A DNA stretch of 64,000 nucleotides from Mycobacterium sp. IS-836 (lineage in GTDB: Bacteria > Actinomycetota > Actinomycetes > Mycobacteriales > Mycobacteriaceae). This document shows positions 16,136-24,274 of this stretch, piece after piece (position 1 is the stretch's first letter; the number at the start of each line of letters is the position of its first letter). The notes beneath the pieces were generated by a model. The model had not been told where the DNA came from, did not search any database, and saw only the letters and a program-made list of their open reading frames with translations. The translations under genes were made by a program, and so were the position numbers. The stretch spans positions 62,001 through 126,000 of the forward strand of contig NZ_MBEU01000075.1 in NCBI RefSeq assembly GCF_001954275.1, in the 5' to 3' direction.

Positions 16136-16762
16136 TCACAAACGCCAGCTGCTGGGCTCCGAGACGCGCCAGGGAGCGACGGCCGGCAGCGGCTTTGCCT
16201 CGGCGATCGATATCGCGTCAAGAACCAGGGCAACGTAGCGTCGCCAGCCATCGCTGCCCGGATCCATCGTCGGCAGCACGGAATACAGCATCGCGATCAG
16301 GCGCGGAAGATCGTCAGCGACCAGGTCGGCGCGCACCAGCCCGGCCCGCTGGCCCCGCCGAACAAGCTCGTGCAGGGCCTGGTTCAGCGAGTCGGAGATG
16401 TCCGCGGTCAGCGATCCGGCCCGGTGCACGGCGGTCAGCAGGTGACGTTCGCGTGCGCCGAGTCCTATTGCCGCCCCGATCAATTCGTTCAGGCCACGCA
16501 GCGGGTCGTCCGCGCGCCGCGCCTGCTCGATCGCCGGCATCAGATCCTCGGCGATGCTCTGATCCAGGGCCGCGCGGACCAGGTCGGCCTTGGCCGGGAA
16601 CCTGCGGTACAGCGTCCGCTCGCCGACACCCGCGCGCCGGGCGACCGCTTCGATGGGCGCATCCGGTCCGAGCTCGCCGTAGACGGCCCGCGCGGCGCGC
16701 AGGATGCGCTCGGCGTTGCGGGCGGCGTCCGCTCGCAGCGGCCGGTCCTCGATGGCGGTCAC
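16136..16762 (-). CDS. TetR-family transcriptional regulator, divergent from the P450 operon
   Basis: About 208 residues; GTG 16762 is preferred to the adjacent TTG at 16765. The helix-turn-helix reads IEAVARRAGVGERTLYRRFP. It is divergent from the P450 gene, with a 90-base intergenic region that contains two matching palindromes (16777 and 16820). The arrangement strongly suggests autoregulation and repression of the P450-SDR pair. The gene ends only five bases from the mycofactocin-type SDR. Confidence 0.87.
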   Translation of the reverse strand: MTAIEDRPLRADAARNAERILRAARAVYGELGPDAPIEAVARRAGVGERTLYRRFPAKADLVRAALDQSIAEDLMPAIEQARRADDPLRGLNELIGAAIGLGARERHLLTAVHRAGSLTADISDSLNQALHELVRRGQRAGLVRADLVADDLPRLIAMLYSVLPTMDPGSDGWRRYVALVLDAISIAEAKPLPAVAPWRVSEPSSWRL

Positions 16763-16776
16763 CAAGACAGCTTAAC

Positions 16777-16792
16777 TGACAGTTGACTGCCA
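16777..16792. promoter_or_regulatory. TetR operator-like palindrome, site 1
   Basis: TGACAGTTGACTGCCA; 12 of 16 positions are self-complementary. It lies 15 bases upstream of the TetR start codon and resembles site 2 (TGACAG-y-T-r-x-CTGCCA), 43 bases away. Confidence 0.5.
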
Positions 16793-16819
16793 ATTGCCGG
16801 AGTTCTACGCTCATGCAAT

Positions 16820-16835
16820 TGACAGCTATCTGCCA
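16820..16835. promoter_or_regulatory. TetR operator-like palindrome, site 2
   Basis: TGACAGCTATCTGCCA; 12 of 16 positions are self-complementary. It lies 18 bases upstream of the P450 start. Together with site 1 it gives one site at each divergent promoter. Confidence 0.5.
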
Positions 16836-16852
16836 CTTAATGGGAAGCGCCG

Positions 16853-18070
16853 GTGACGCCAACAACTTCCGCCTCGTGCTCCGATACCGAAGTCCCCGTG
16901 CTTCCGGTGCCGCGGGCGGCGCACTGCCCGCTCAAGCCGCCCGCCGAATTCGCGAGTTGGCGGGAGGAGCCGGGGTTGCGCCGGGCGATGTACCACGGAC
17001 ATCCGGCCTGGGTGGTGAGCCGCTACGCGGACATCAGGGCGGCGCTGGTGGATCCGCGCCTGTCCGCGAAGACCATTCCGGACGCGATCATGCCGACCGA
17101 CGCCGACAACAACATCCCCGTGATGTTCGCGCGGACAGACGATCCCGAGCACCAGCGGTTGCGGCGCATGATGACCAGCAACTTCACCTTCAGGCGTTGC
17201 GAAGCGATGCGCCCGCAGATCCAGGAAATAGTCGATCATTATCTCGGCGAGATGATCGGCCACGGGCCACCGGCCGACCTGGTGCGCAGCTTTGGCCTGC
17301 CGGTGCCGTCGCTGGTGATCGCGCTGCTGCTGGGGGTGCCGCCCGAAGATCTCGGGCTCTTCCAGCGGCATACCACCACCGGGTTGGACCAGAAGTCCTC
17401 CGACGCGGAGAAGGCGCAGGCGTTCGGTGCCATGTACGCCTATATCGAGGAGTTGGTGGGGCGCAAGGAGCGCGAACCAGGCGACGACCTGATCAGCCGG
17501 CTCGTCATTGAATACGTGGCCACCAATCGGCTCGATCATGCGACCGCCGCCATGAACAGCGTGATCATGATGCAGGCGGGCCACGAAACCACAGCCAACA
17601 TGATTTCGCTGGGAACCGTTGCGCTGCTGCAACATCCCGATGTCTACGCCAGGCTCGGTCAAACCGACGACCGGGCCGCCGTCGCCAACATCGTCGAGGA
17701 GCTGATGCGTTACCTCACCATCGTGCACAGCCAGGTCGATCGCGTGGCGACCGAAGACCTCACGATCGGCGGGCAGCTGGTCCGCGCCGGGGAATACGTG
17801 GTGATGAACCTGCCCGCCGGAAACTGGGATGCCGCCTTCGTGGACGATCCGGAGACCTTCGATGTCGATCGAAACACCCGCGGACACTTGGGGTTCGGCT
17901 ACGGCGTGCACCAGTGCATCGGCCAGAACCTCGCCCGAGTCGAGATGCAGGTCGCGTTCGCGACACTGGCGCGCCGGTTGCCGTCGCTGAAGTTGGCCGT
18001 ACCGCCGGACGAGCTGAGGTTCAAGGACGCCGACATCTACGGGATGAAAGAGTTGCCGGTCACTTGGTGA
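16853..18070 (+). CDS. Cytochrome P450
   Basis: 405 residues, the normal length of a soluble bacterial P450. The I-helix oxygen-activation motif AGHETT is near residue 241, EELMRYL holds the ExxR of the K helix, and the heme loop FGYGVHQCIGQNLAR places the thiolate ligand at Cys355. General features look closest to the CYP105/107-like bacterial group; family number cannot be given. GTG 16853 follows GGGAAG. Its stop overlaps the start of the next SDR (GTGA), so hydroxylation followed by alcohol oxidation is a reasonable inference. Ferredoxin and reductase partners are not adjacent. Confidence 0.93.
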   Translation: MTPTTSASCSDTEVPVLPVPRAAHCPLKPPAEFASWREEPGLRRAMYHGHPAWVVSRYADIRAALVDPRLSAKTIPDAIMPTDADNNIPVMFARTDDPEHQRLRRMMTSNFTFRRCEAMRPQIQEIVDHYLGEMIGHGPPADLVRSFGLPVPSLVIALLLGVPPEDLGLFQRHTTTGLDQKSSDAEKAQAFGAMYAYIEELVGRKEREPGDDLISRLVIEYVATNRLDHATAAMNSVIMMQAGHETTANMISLGTVALLQHPDVYARLGQTDDRAAVANIVEELMRYLTIVHSQVDRVATEDLTIGGQLVRAGEYVVMNLPAGNWDAAFVDDPETFDVDRNTRGHLGFGYGVHQCIGQNLARVEMQVAFATLARRLPSLKLAVPPDELRFKDADIYGMKELPVTW

Positions 18071-19020
18071 CCAACCCGGTGCAATTCGACGACCGGGTCG
18101 CGGTGATCACCGGCGCCGGCGGGGGATTGGGCAAGGAATATGCCCTGCTCCTCGCCTCGCGCGGCGCGCGCATCGTGGTCAACGACACGGGCGGCTCGGT
18201 GACGGGCGACGGTTCGGATGGCGGCGCGGCCGACGCGGTCGCGGAGGAGGTCCGCCAAGCCGGGGGCGAGGCCGTCCCCGATACCCACAGCGTGACGACT
18301 CCTGAGGGCGGAAAGGCGATCGTGGACACCGCCATTCGCGCTTGGGGCCGGGTGGACATCGTGATCAACAACGCCGGGATCGTGCGCGACGCGCCGTTCG
18401 AGGACATGACCGCCGACCTGCTCGAGCCCCTGCTGGACGTGCACTTGAAGGGCGCGTTCCACGTGACTCGGCCGGCCTGGAAAGTCATGCGTGAGCAACG
18501 CTACGGCAGGGTGGTCAACACCTGCTCGGCCGCCGGAATCCTTGGGGCCGAACGCATGAGCAACTACGGCGCGGCCAAGACGGGTTTGATCGGCCTCACC
18601 CGCGTCCTGGCGGCCGAGGGGGCCGATCACGACATCAAGGTGAACGCTGTCGCCCCGATCGCCTACACCCGAATGCTGGCGCACTCCGTCGACGGCGCGG
18701 GTCTGCAGGGGGACGCATCAGCGCAAGCGGTACTGGACGACCTTGTGGGCCAGTACCTTCGGAAGCTCGACCCGGCGCTGGTGGCTCCCGTGGTGGCCTT
18801 CCTGGCACACCACGATTGCCCCGTTTCCGGGGAGATCTACACCGTCGGCGCCGGACACGTCGCGCGCTTCTTCATCGGGAGGACAACGGGTTTCTACAGG
18901 CCCGCGTTGTCCATCGAGGATGTGCGCGATCATCTCGGCGAGATCCGGGACGAAACCGGTTACACCGTGCCCGGCGGTCCGGCCGACGAAATGAGCCAGC
19001 TCTTCGCGACGATCACCTAG
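18067..19020 (+). CDS. SDR-family dehydrogenase of the MFE-2 (3R-hydroxyacyl-CoA dehydrogenase) type
   Basis: 317 residues from GTG 18067, which overlaps the P450 stop as GTGA; homology starts right there (FDDRVAVITGAGGGLGKEYA). The VVNDTGG segment after the first beta-alpha-beta unit and NNAGIVRD are typical of the multifunctional-enzyme-type 2 hydroxyacyl-CoA dehydrogenases. The catalytic Ser (NTCSAAG) and YGAAKTG are present. It ends beyond the SDR core with about 50 extra residues. Acting with the P450 it could oxidise a hydroxylated acyl-CoA or steroid side chain; the exact substrate is unknown. It is the last gene of the accessory block. Confidence 0.87.
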   Translation: MTNPVQFDDRVAVITGAGGGLGKEYALLLASRGARIVVNDTGGSVTGDGSDGGAADAVAEEVRQAGGEAVPDTHSVTTPEGGKAIVDTAIRAWGRVDIVINNAGIVRDAPFEDMTADLLEPLLDVHLKGAFHVTRPAWKVMREQRYGRVVNTCSAAGILGAERMSNYGAAKTGLIGLTRVLAAEGADHDIKVNAVAPIAYTRMLAHSVDGAGLQGDASAQAVLDDLVGQYLRKLDPALVAPVVAFLAHHDCPVSGEIYTVGAGHVARFFIGRTTGFYRPALSIEDVRDHLGEIRDETGYTVPGGPADEMSQLFATIT

Positions 19021-19026
19021 CGCGGC

Positions 19027-19719
19027 TCAGCAGCTGAACGCAACGCCGACGCCGTCGGGCGCCGGCACCGACCGCAGGCAACCGAATGGCTGGACGCCGG
19101 CGGCGGCGAACCGTACCGCCGACTGGTGGGCGTAGTTCACGCAGAACAGTCCGGTTTCGTCGGCGCGACAGCGATTGTCGTCGTACGACAGCGAGTCCCC
19201 GTTCGCCAACTCGGGTCCATTGCCGTTGACGAATGGACCCGGGTCGGCACGGGCCGACCCGATCTGCAGTTTCGTGCCGTCGAAGTCGACCCAGCCGCCC
19301 TTCCATTCGCCGTAGGCGGTCTCGGGCCGGGGCGGGGGATTGGCGAGGTCGACCAGACAGGCCAGCGCGTTGCCGGTGTGCTTGGAGTCCGTCATGCACA
19401 CGACTTTGCCGGTCGCGGCGGTGAAGGCGATGTCGTTACCCAACGGCGTGGCGACCCCGTCGCGCGTCACGGTGTGATAGCGACCGGGATCGGCGGGATG
19501 ACCGGCCTCGATCCACGCAATGACGTCCGGCATCGCCGCCCCGGCGGCGGGCGCCGTCGACGGCGCGGGAGGTTTGCTCGACGAGGGCCCGGCGGCTGTC
19601 GGCGAGAAGCCCGATACCGCTGTGGTGTTGGGGGGCTGCGTCTGCCCCGAGTGGCTGCTGCCGGCGTGGGAGCATCCAGCGATCAGCAGCGACAGGGCGA
19701 TCAGCGCGGTGATCCGCAT
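19027..19719 (-). CDS. lppI: Lipoprotein, LppI-like (Rv2046)
   Basis: 230 residues. The signal peptide MRITALIALSLLIAGC ends in a lipobox (LIAGC, lipidated Cys16), followed by a Ser/Pro/Thr-rich linker to about residue 60. The mature domain starts at MPDVIAWIEAGHPADPGR and has several cysteines that could form disulfides. Function is unknown; the protein should be anchored outside the membrane. It is divergent from the carboxylesterase gene, just as lppI and lipT are neighbours in M. tuberculosis, and this marks the return to shared gene order after the accessory block. Confidence 0.8.
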   Translation of the reverse strand: MRITALIALSLLIAGCSHAGSSHSGQTQPPNTTAVSGFSPTAAGPSSSKPPAPSTAPAAGAAMPDVIAWIEAGHPADPGRYHTVTRDGVATPLGNDIAFTAATGKVVCMTDSKHTGNALACLVDLANPPPRPETAYGEWKGGWVDFDGTKLQIGSARADPGPFVNGNGPELANGDSLSYDDNRCRADETGLFCVNYAHQSAVRFAAAGVQPFGCLRSVPAPDGVGVAFSC

Positions 19720-19797
19720 TCCGTCAGGCTAGCCGCCACGCACCGGATTTAGGTGCTCCGCCCGCCCTACGTACGTAGTGTCGGCTACCGTCGGGTT

Positions 19798-21309
19798 ATG
19801 CATCAGCGCAGCATCCGCGCACGCACCGCCGCCGGCATCGTTGAAGGCTTCACCCGCGACGGCGTGCACCGCTGGCGATCCATCCCGTACGCTCGCCCCC
19901 CGGTGGGCAGGCTGCGCTTTCGGGCGCCGCAGCCGGCCCAGCCCTGGTCGGGTGTGCGGCATTGTCACGGCTTCGCCAACTGCGCGCCCCAACAGCGTCG
20001 CTACACGATGCTGGGGGTTGGCAAGTACCAGCCGATGAGCGAGGACTGCCTCACCCTCAATGTCGTCGCACCCGAATCCGGCCCCGAATCCGCCGAACGG
20101 CTGCCGGTGATGGTCTTCTTTCATGGCGGCGGGTACATCATGGGCAGCTCCGCGACCCCGCTGTACGACGGTGCCGCGCTGGCTCGACGCGGTTGCGTCT
20201 ACGTTTCGGTCAACTATCGGCTGGGCGCGCTGGGCTGTCTGGATTTGTCGTCGCTGTCGACACCGGACGTCACCATCGACAGCAACTTGTATCTGCGCGA
20301 TCTGGTGCTGGCCCTGCAGTGGGTCCACGACAACATCGCGGAGTTCGGCGGCGACCCGGACAATGTCACCATCTTCGGTGAAAGCGCGGGCGCCTGCATC
20401 ACCGCCACGCTGTTGGCGGTGCCCGCCGCCGAAGGCCTGTTCGCCCGGGCGATCTCGGAGAGCCCGGCGTCGGGCCTGGTGCGGTCGAAGGAGATTGCCG
20501 ACGAGTTCGCCATCCGGTTCGCCAACCTCCTCGGGACCCGTACCCAAGACGCCGCCAACGCGCTGATGCAGGCCTCCGCGGCCCAACTGGTCGACACGCA
20601 GGACCGGCTGATCGACCAGGGTATGCAAAAACGGCTGGGAGCCTTTCCGATTGGGCCGGTCATCGGCGACGACTGCCTGCCCGTCGACCCCGTCGAGGCG
20701 ATGCGCACCGGCCGGGCCCACCGAGTCCCGCTAATCGTCGGCACCAACGCCGAAGAGGGCCGGTTGTTCACCCGCTTCCTGCGGATGCTGCCGACGAACG
20801 AAACGATGATCGAAGAGCTGCTGGCCGACACCGAACCGGCTGCCCGCGAACGCATTACCGCCGCCTACCCGGACTACCCGTCGCCCTCGGCGTGCGTGCA
20901 GCTCGGCGGCGACTTCGCGTTCAGCTCGGCGGCCTGGCAGATCGCCGAGGCCCACGGCGGCCACGCGCCCACCTATCTGTACCGGTACGACTACGCCCCG
21001 CGGACATTGCGGTGGTCGGGCTTGGGAGCCACCCACGCCACCGAATTGCTGGCCGTCTTCGACTTCTATCGCACCAGGTTCGGTGCGTTACTGACCGCCG
21101 CGGCCGATCAGCGCGCCGCGCTGCGAGTGAGCAACCAGGTGCAGCGGCGTTGGCACAGCTTCAGCCGCACCGGGGTGCCGGGCGACGACTGGCCCGCCTA
21201 CACCTCCGAGGACCGTGCCGTCATGGTCTTCGACCGCAAGAGCCGCATCGAGTTCGACCCGCACCCGCAGCGCCGGATGGCATGGGACGGCTTCTCTTTG
21301 GCGCAGTGA
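19798..21309 (+). CDS. lipT: Type B carboxylesterase, LipT-like
   Basis: 503 residues from ATG 19798, where family homology begins (RTAAGIVEGF); an in-frame ATG at 19753 would add 15 residues. The oxyanion motif FFHGGGYIMGS, the nucleophile elbow FGESAGA (GxSxG) and a later acid plus the His in LGATHATELLAVFDF are consistent with an alpha/beta hydrolase of the cholinesterase-like type B family. It hydrolyses carboxylic esters; no signal peptide is evident. Position between lppI and pncA matches Rv2045c. The next gene, a kinase fusion, starts 18 bases downstream. Confidence 0.87.
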   Translation: MHQRSIRARTAAGIVEGFTRDGVHRWRSIPYARPPVGRLRFRAPQPAQPWSGVRHCHGFANCAPQQRRYTMLGVGKYQPMSEDCLTLNVVAPESGPESAERLPVMVFFHGGGYIMGSSATPLYDGAALARRGCVYVSVNYRLGALGCLDLSSLSTPDVTIDSNLYLRDLVLALQWVHDNIAEFGGDPDNVTIFGESAGACITATLLAVPAAEGLFARAISESPASGLVRSKEIADEFAIRFANLLGTRTQDAANALMQASAAQLVDTQDRLIDQGMQKRLGAFPIGPVIGDDCLPVDPVEAMRTGRAHRVPLIVGTNAEEGRLFTRFLRMLPTNETMIEELLADTEPAARERITAAYPDYPSPSACVQLGGDFAFSSAAWQIAEAHGGHAPTYLYRYDYAPRTLRWSGLGATHATELLAVFDFYRTRFGALLTAAADQRAALRVSNQVQRRWHSFSRTGVPGDDWPAYTSEDRAVMVFDRKSRIEFDPHPQRRMAWDGFSLAQ

Positions 21310-21327
21310 ACTGGCACGCTGACCCCC

Positions 21328-23328
21328 ATGCACGCCGACACCGAACGAGTCATCGAACGCCCCGCTGACCTCAGCGCCTCCTGGCTGACCGCTGCCATCG
21401 GCGCCGGGAGTGTCGCCGGTTTCGCCGTCGAGCGCATCGGTACCGGCCAGATGAGCGAGTGCTACCGCGTCCGGCTCGACTACGCCGCCGACTCGCCCGG
21501 ACCGGACTCGGTCGTGCTGAAGGTCGCGGCAACCGATCCGGTGAGCCGGCAGACCGGCCTGGCGCTGGGCCTCTACGAGCGCGAAGTCCGGTTCTACGGC
21601 GACATAGCGCCGCGGCTCGGCGGGCCGATCGCGCCGTGCTACCACGCCGCGATCGACACCGCGACCGGAGCTTTCGACCTGCTTCTCGGCGATGCCGGGC
21701 CGGCGGTCGTCGGCGACGAAATCGCCGGCGCCACAACCGAACAGGCTACCCTGGCCGTCGCCGAACTGGGACGGCTGCACGGCCCACTGCTCGGCGACAC
21801 GTCACTGGCCGAAGCGCCCTGGCTCAACCGGGACGCGCCGCTCAACCAGGCGATGATCGCCCAGCTCTACGCCGGATTCATCGAGCGCTACGGCGACCGG
21901 ATCGCCGCGGAGCACCGCGCGGTGTGCGAACACCTGATCGCCGCCTTCGACGGGTACCTGGCACAGGAATCCGAACCGAACCGAATTCAGGGCCTGGTGC
22001 ACGGTGACTATCGGCTGGACAACATGCTGTTCGGTACCGCCGACGCCGACCGCCCGCTGACTGTCGTGGATTGGCAGACCGTGTCCTGGGGTCCGGCACT
22101 GACCGACCTGGCGTACTTCCTCGGTTGTGCGCTGTCGACCGGCGATCGCCGCGACGGGTACGACGCGTTGCTGCGCGCCTACCACGATGCGCTGGGACCG
22201 GCGGCGCCCCTCACCGTCGACGACGTCGCCGAAGGTGTGCGCCGGCAAAGCTTTTTCGGCGTCATGATGGCCATCGTCTCGTCCATGCTGGTGGAACGCA
22301 CCGAACGTGGTGACCGGATGTTCATGACGATGCTGGAACGGCACTGTGACCATGTGCTCGACACCGACGCGTTGGCGACGCTGCCCAAAGCCGCGGTGCC
22401 GGAGCCGCTGCGCCCCTCGGCGGACGACGAGCTCGCACACCCGCCGACCGACGAGCCGCTGTGGAGCGAGAGCTGGTATGCCGACTTCGCCGATGCGGCA
22501 CAGGGATTGGGCGGTTGGTTCCGCATCGGCCTGGTGGCCAACCAGCGGACGGCATGGGTTCATGCACTGCTGTGCGGGCCCGAGATACCGACGGTCGCCG
22601 TGGACACGCAAGTCCCGCTGCCGGCGGACCCGTGGCTGCTGAACACCGACGCCTTCGAGGTCCGCCACTGCGCGGCCGCGCCCTTGCAGACCTACAGCGT
22701 CGACGTCCGGGCCCGGGCCGAGGCCTACGACGACCCGGCGGCCTTGTTGCGCGGCGAGCCCGGAACTCCCGTCGACATGACGATGCATTTGGTGTGGGCC
22801 ACCGACGGCACCCCGTACACCTACCGGCTCACGACGCGGTACGAGATCCCATGCACCGTCTCGGGCACCGTCACGGTCAACGACATCAGCTACCGCGTCG
22901 ACTCCGTCCCGGGGCAGCGCGACCACTCGTGGGGCGTGCGCGACTGGTGGAGCATGGATTGGATATGGAGCGCGCTGCATCTCGACGACGGCACGCACCT
23001 GCACGGCGTGAACATCCGGATTCCCGGCGCACCCGCTTTCAGCATCGGCTACGTTCAGGGCGCGGACGGCAAGGTGAGCGAGCTGCAGACCGTCGGCTCT
23101 CGGGAACCGTTCGGCGCCAACGGGTTACCGCTGAACGCGACGCTGACCCTCGATCCGGGCGGCATCACCGCGGACATCGACGTGCGCGGCCACGCGCCGG
23201 TACGCCTGGTCGCCGCCGACGGGCGGGTGAGCCACTTCCCGCGCGCCTGGGCCGCCGTCAGCACACCGGACGGCCGCACCGGCGTTGGTTGGGTGGAATG
23301 GAACCGCAACCTCGGCGATCCGACATAA
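21328..23328 (+). CDS. Aminoglycoside-phosphotransferase-like kinase fused to a CrtC/lipocalin-like domain
   Basis: 666 residues. Residues 1-350 form an APH/ecdysteroid-kinase-like domain: GTGQMSECYRV loop, VVLKVAA Lys, catalytic LVHGDYRLDNMLFG (HGDxxxxN) and metal-binding VVDWQTVSWGP. The second half (about 370-666) has DHSWGVRDWWSMDWIWSALH, typical of the DUF7064/7065 group related to hydroxyneurosporene-synthase-like beta-barrels. Such fusions occur in mycobacteria, probably acting on hydrophobic alcohols, but function is unproven. It is 18 bases after lipT and overlaps the gluconokinase start by 31 bases. In M. tuberculosis only the small Rv2044c lies here, so this is likely lost or inserted material. 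Confidence 0.8.
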   Translation: MHADTERVIERPADLSASWLTAAIGAGSVAGFAVERIGTGQMSECYRVRLDYAADSPGPDSVVLKVAATDPVSRQTGLALGLYEREVRFYGDIAPRLGGPIAPCYHAAIDTATGAFDLLLGDAGPAVVGDEIAGATTEQATLAVAELGRLHGPLLGDTSLAEAPWLNRDAPLNQAMIAQLYAGFIERYGDRIAAEHRAVCEHLIAAFDGYLAQESEPNRIQGLVHGDYRLDNMLFGTADADRPLTVVDWQTVSWGPALTDLAYFLGCALSTGDRRDGYDALLRAYHDALGPAAPLTVDDVAEGVRRQSFFGVMMAIVSSMLVERTERGDRMFMTMLERHCDHVLDTDALATLPKAAVPEPLRPSADDELAHPPTDEPLWSESWYADFADAAQGLGGWFRIGLVANQRTAWVHALLCGPEIPTVAVDTQVPLPADPWLLNTDAFEVRHCAAAPLQTYSVDVRARAEAYDDPAALLRGEPGTPVDMTMHLVWATDGTPYTYRLTTRYEIPCTVSGTVTVNDISYRVDSVPGQRDHSWGVRDWWSMDWIWSALHLDDGTHLHGVNIRIPGAPAFSIGYVQGADGKVSELQTVGSREPFGANGLPLNATLTLDPGGITADIDVRGHAPVRLVAADGRVSHFPRAWAAVSTPDGRTGVGWVEWNRNLGDPT

Positions 23329-23855
23329 CCCCGGCCCCCGATGCCGCGCCGTCACCCATTGTGGTGATGGGTGTGTCCGGTTCCGGCAAGTCGACGGTGG
23401 GTTCCGCGCTCGCACAACGCCTGCGGGTTCCTTTCGTGGATGCCGACACCGTGCACCCAAAGGCCAACGTGGTCAAAATGACCGCCGGCGAACCGCTCAC
23501 CGACGACGATCGCTATCCGTGGCTGGAGCGGGTGGGTCAGTGGCTGGCCGGCCACCGCGACGGCGGGGTGGTGAGCTGCTCGGCGCTCAAACGCCGATAC
23601 CGCGACCGATTGCGCGCGCACTGCCCAGGCGTCGAATTCCTGCACCTGAACGGTTCACCGGAAGTGGTCAACCGCCGGATGTCGGCCAGGACCGGCCATT
23701 TCATGCCGCCGGCATTGCTGCGGTCGCAATTCGACATCCTGGAACCCCTCGGCGCCGACGAGCGTGGCGTCACCGTCGACATCGAACACGGCGTCGGCAC
23801 CATCGTCGACGCCTTCTTGAAAAGCTGGGCGCCACAGTGGAACTCGGGCGGATAG
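23298..23855 (+). CDS. gntK: Gluconokinase
   Basis: 185 residues. The P-loop VMGVSGSGKST appears near residue 24, followed by FVDADTVHPKANVVKM (substrate-binding Asp/His region) and LTDDDRYPWLE, all diagnostic of the GntK family that phosphorylates D-gluconate to 6-phosphogluconate. Later elements VSCSALKRRYRDRLR and HFMPPALLRSQFDILEPL are also typical. ATG 23298 lies inside the end of the previous gene; a later start cannot be excluded since the P-loop begins 24 codons in. It is followed six bases later by a DUF2784 membrane protein. Confidence 0.88.
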   Translation: MEPQPRRSDITPAPDAAPSPIVVMGVSGSGKSTVGSALAQRLRVPFVDADTVHPKANVVKMTAGEPLTDDDRYPWLERVGQWLAGHRDGGVVSCSALKRRYRDRLRAHCPGVEFLHLNGSPEVVNRRMSARTGHFMPPALLRSQFDILEPLGADERGVTVDIEHGVGTIVDAFLKSWAPQWNSGG

Positions 23856-23860
23856 ACCTC

Positions 23861-24274
23861 ATGTACCAATCCGTGGTCGGGCTCGTCGTCCTGTTGCACT
23901 TCGCCTTCATCGGTTACGTCGTCGTCGGCGGTTTCCTCGCGCTTCGCTGGCCGCGCACGATCTGGCTGCACGCCGCGGCGGTGATTTGGGGCATAGCCAT
24001 TGCCGCCCAACGCGTCGACTGCCCGTTGACCTGGCTCGAACGCTGGGCCCGCGCCCGCGCCGGAATGGGGCCGCTGCCGGCGGACGGATTCATCGCCCAC
24101 TACATCACCGGGGTGATCTACCCGGCGGGTTGGGTGGTCGGCGTCCAGCTCGCCTCGTTCGCGGTCGTCGCGGTGTCATGGGCGCTGTACGCCCGACACC
24201 GCGCCAAGCAGCGTCGAGCCAACCGGTCCCAGAACGACCGTGCGGCTACCAGGGACGCCGGCGACGGGTCCTGA
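23861..24274 (+). CDS. DUF2784 family membrane protein
   Basis: 137 residues with about four hydrophobic helices (VVGLVVLLHFAFIGYVVVGG, IWLHAAAVIWGIAIA, ITGVIYPAGWVVGVQLASF). The DCPLTWLERWARARAG motif in the middle is characteristic of DUF2784. The C-terminus is cytoplasmic and very basic (RHRAKQRRANRSQNDRA). Function unknown. It overlaps the end of the convergent DoxX-like gene by 29 bases. Confidence 0.8.
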   Translation: MYQSVVGLVVLLHFAFIGYVVVGGFLALRWPRTIWLHAAAVIWGIAIAAQRVDCPLTWLERWARARAGMGPLPADGFIAHYITGVIYPAGWVVGVQLASFAVVAVSWALYARHRAKQRRANRSQNDRAATRDAGDGS

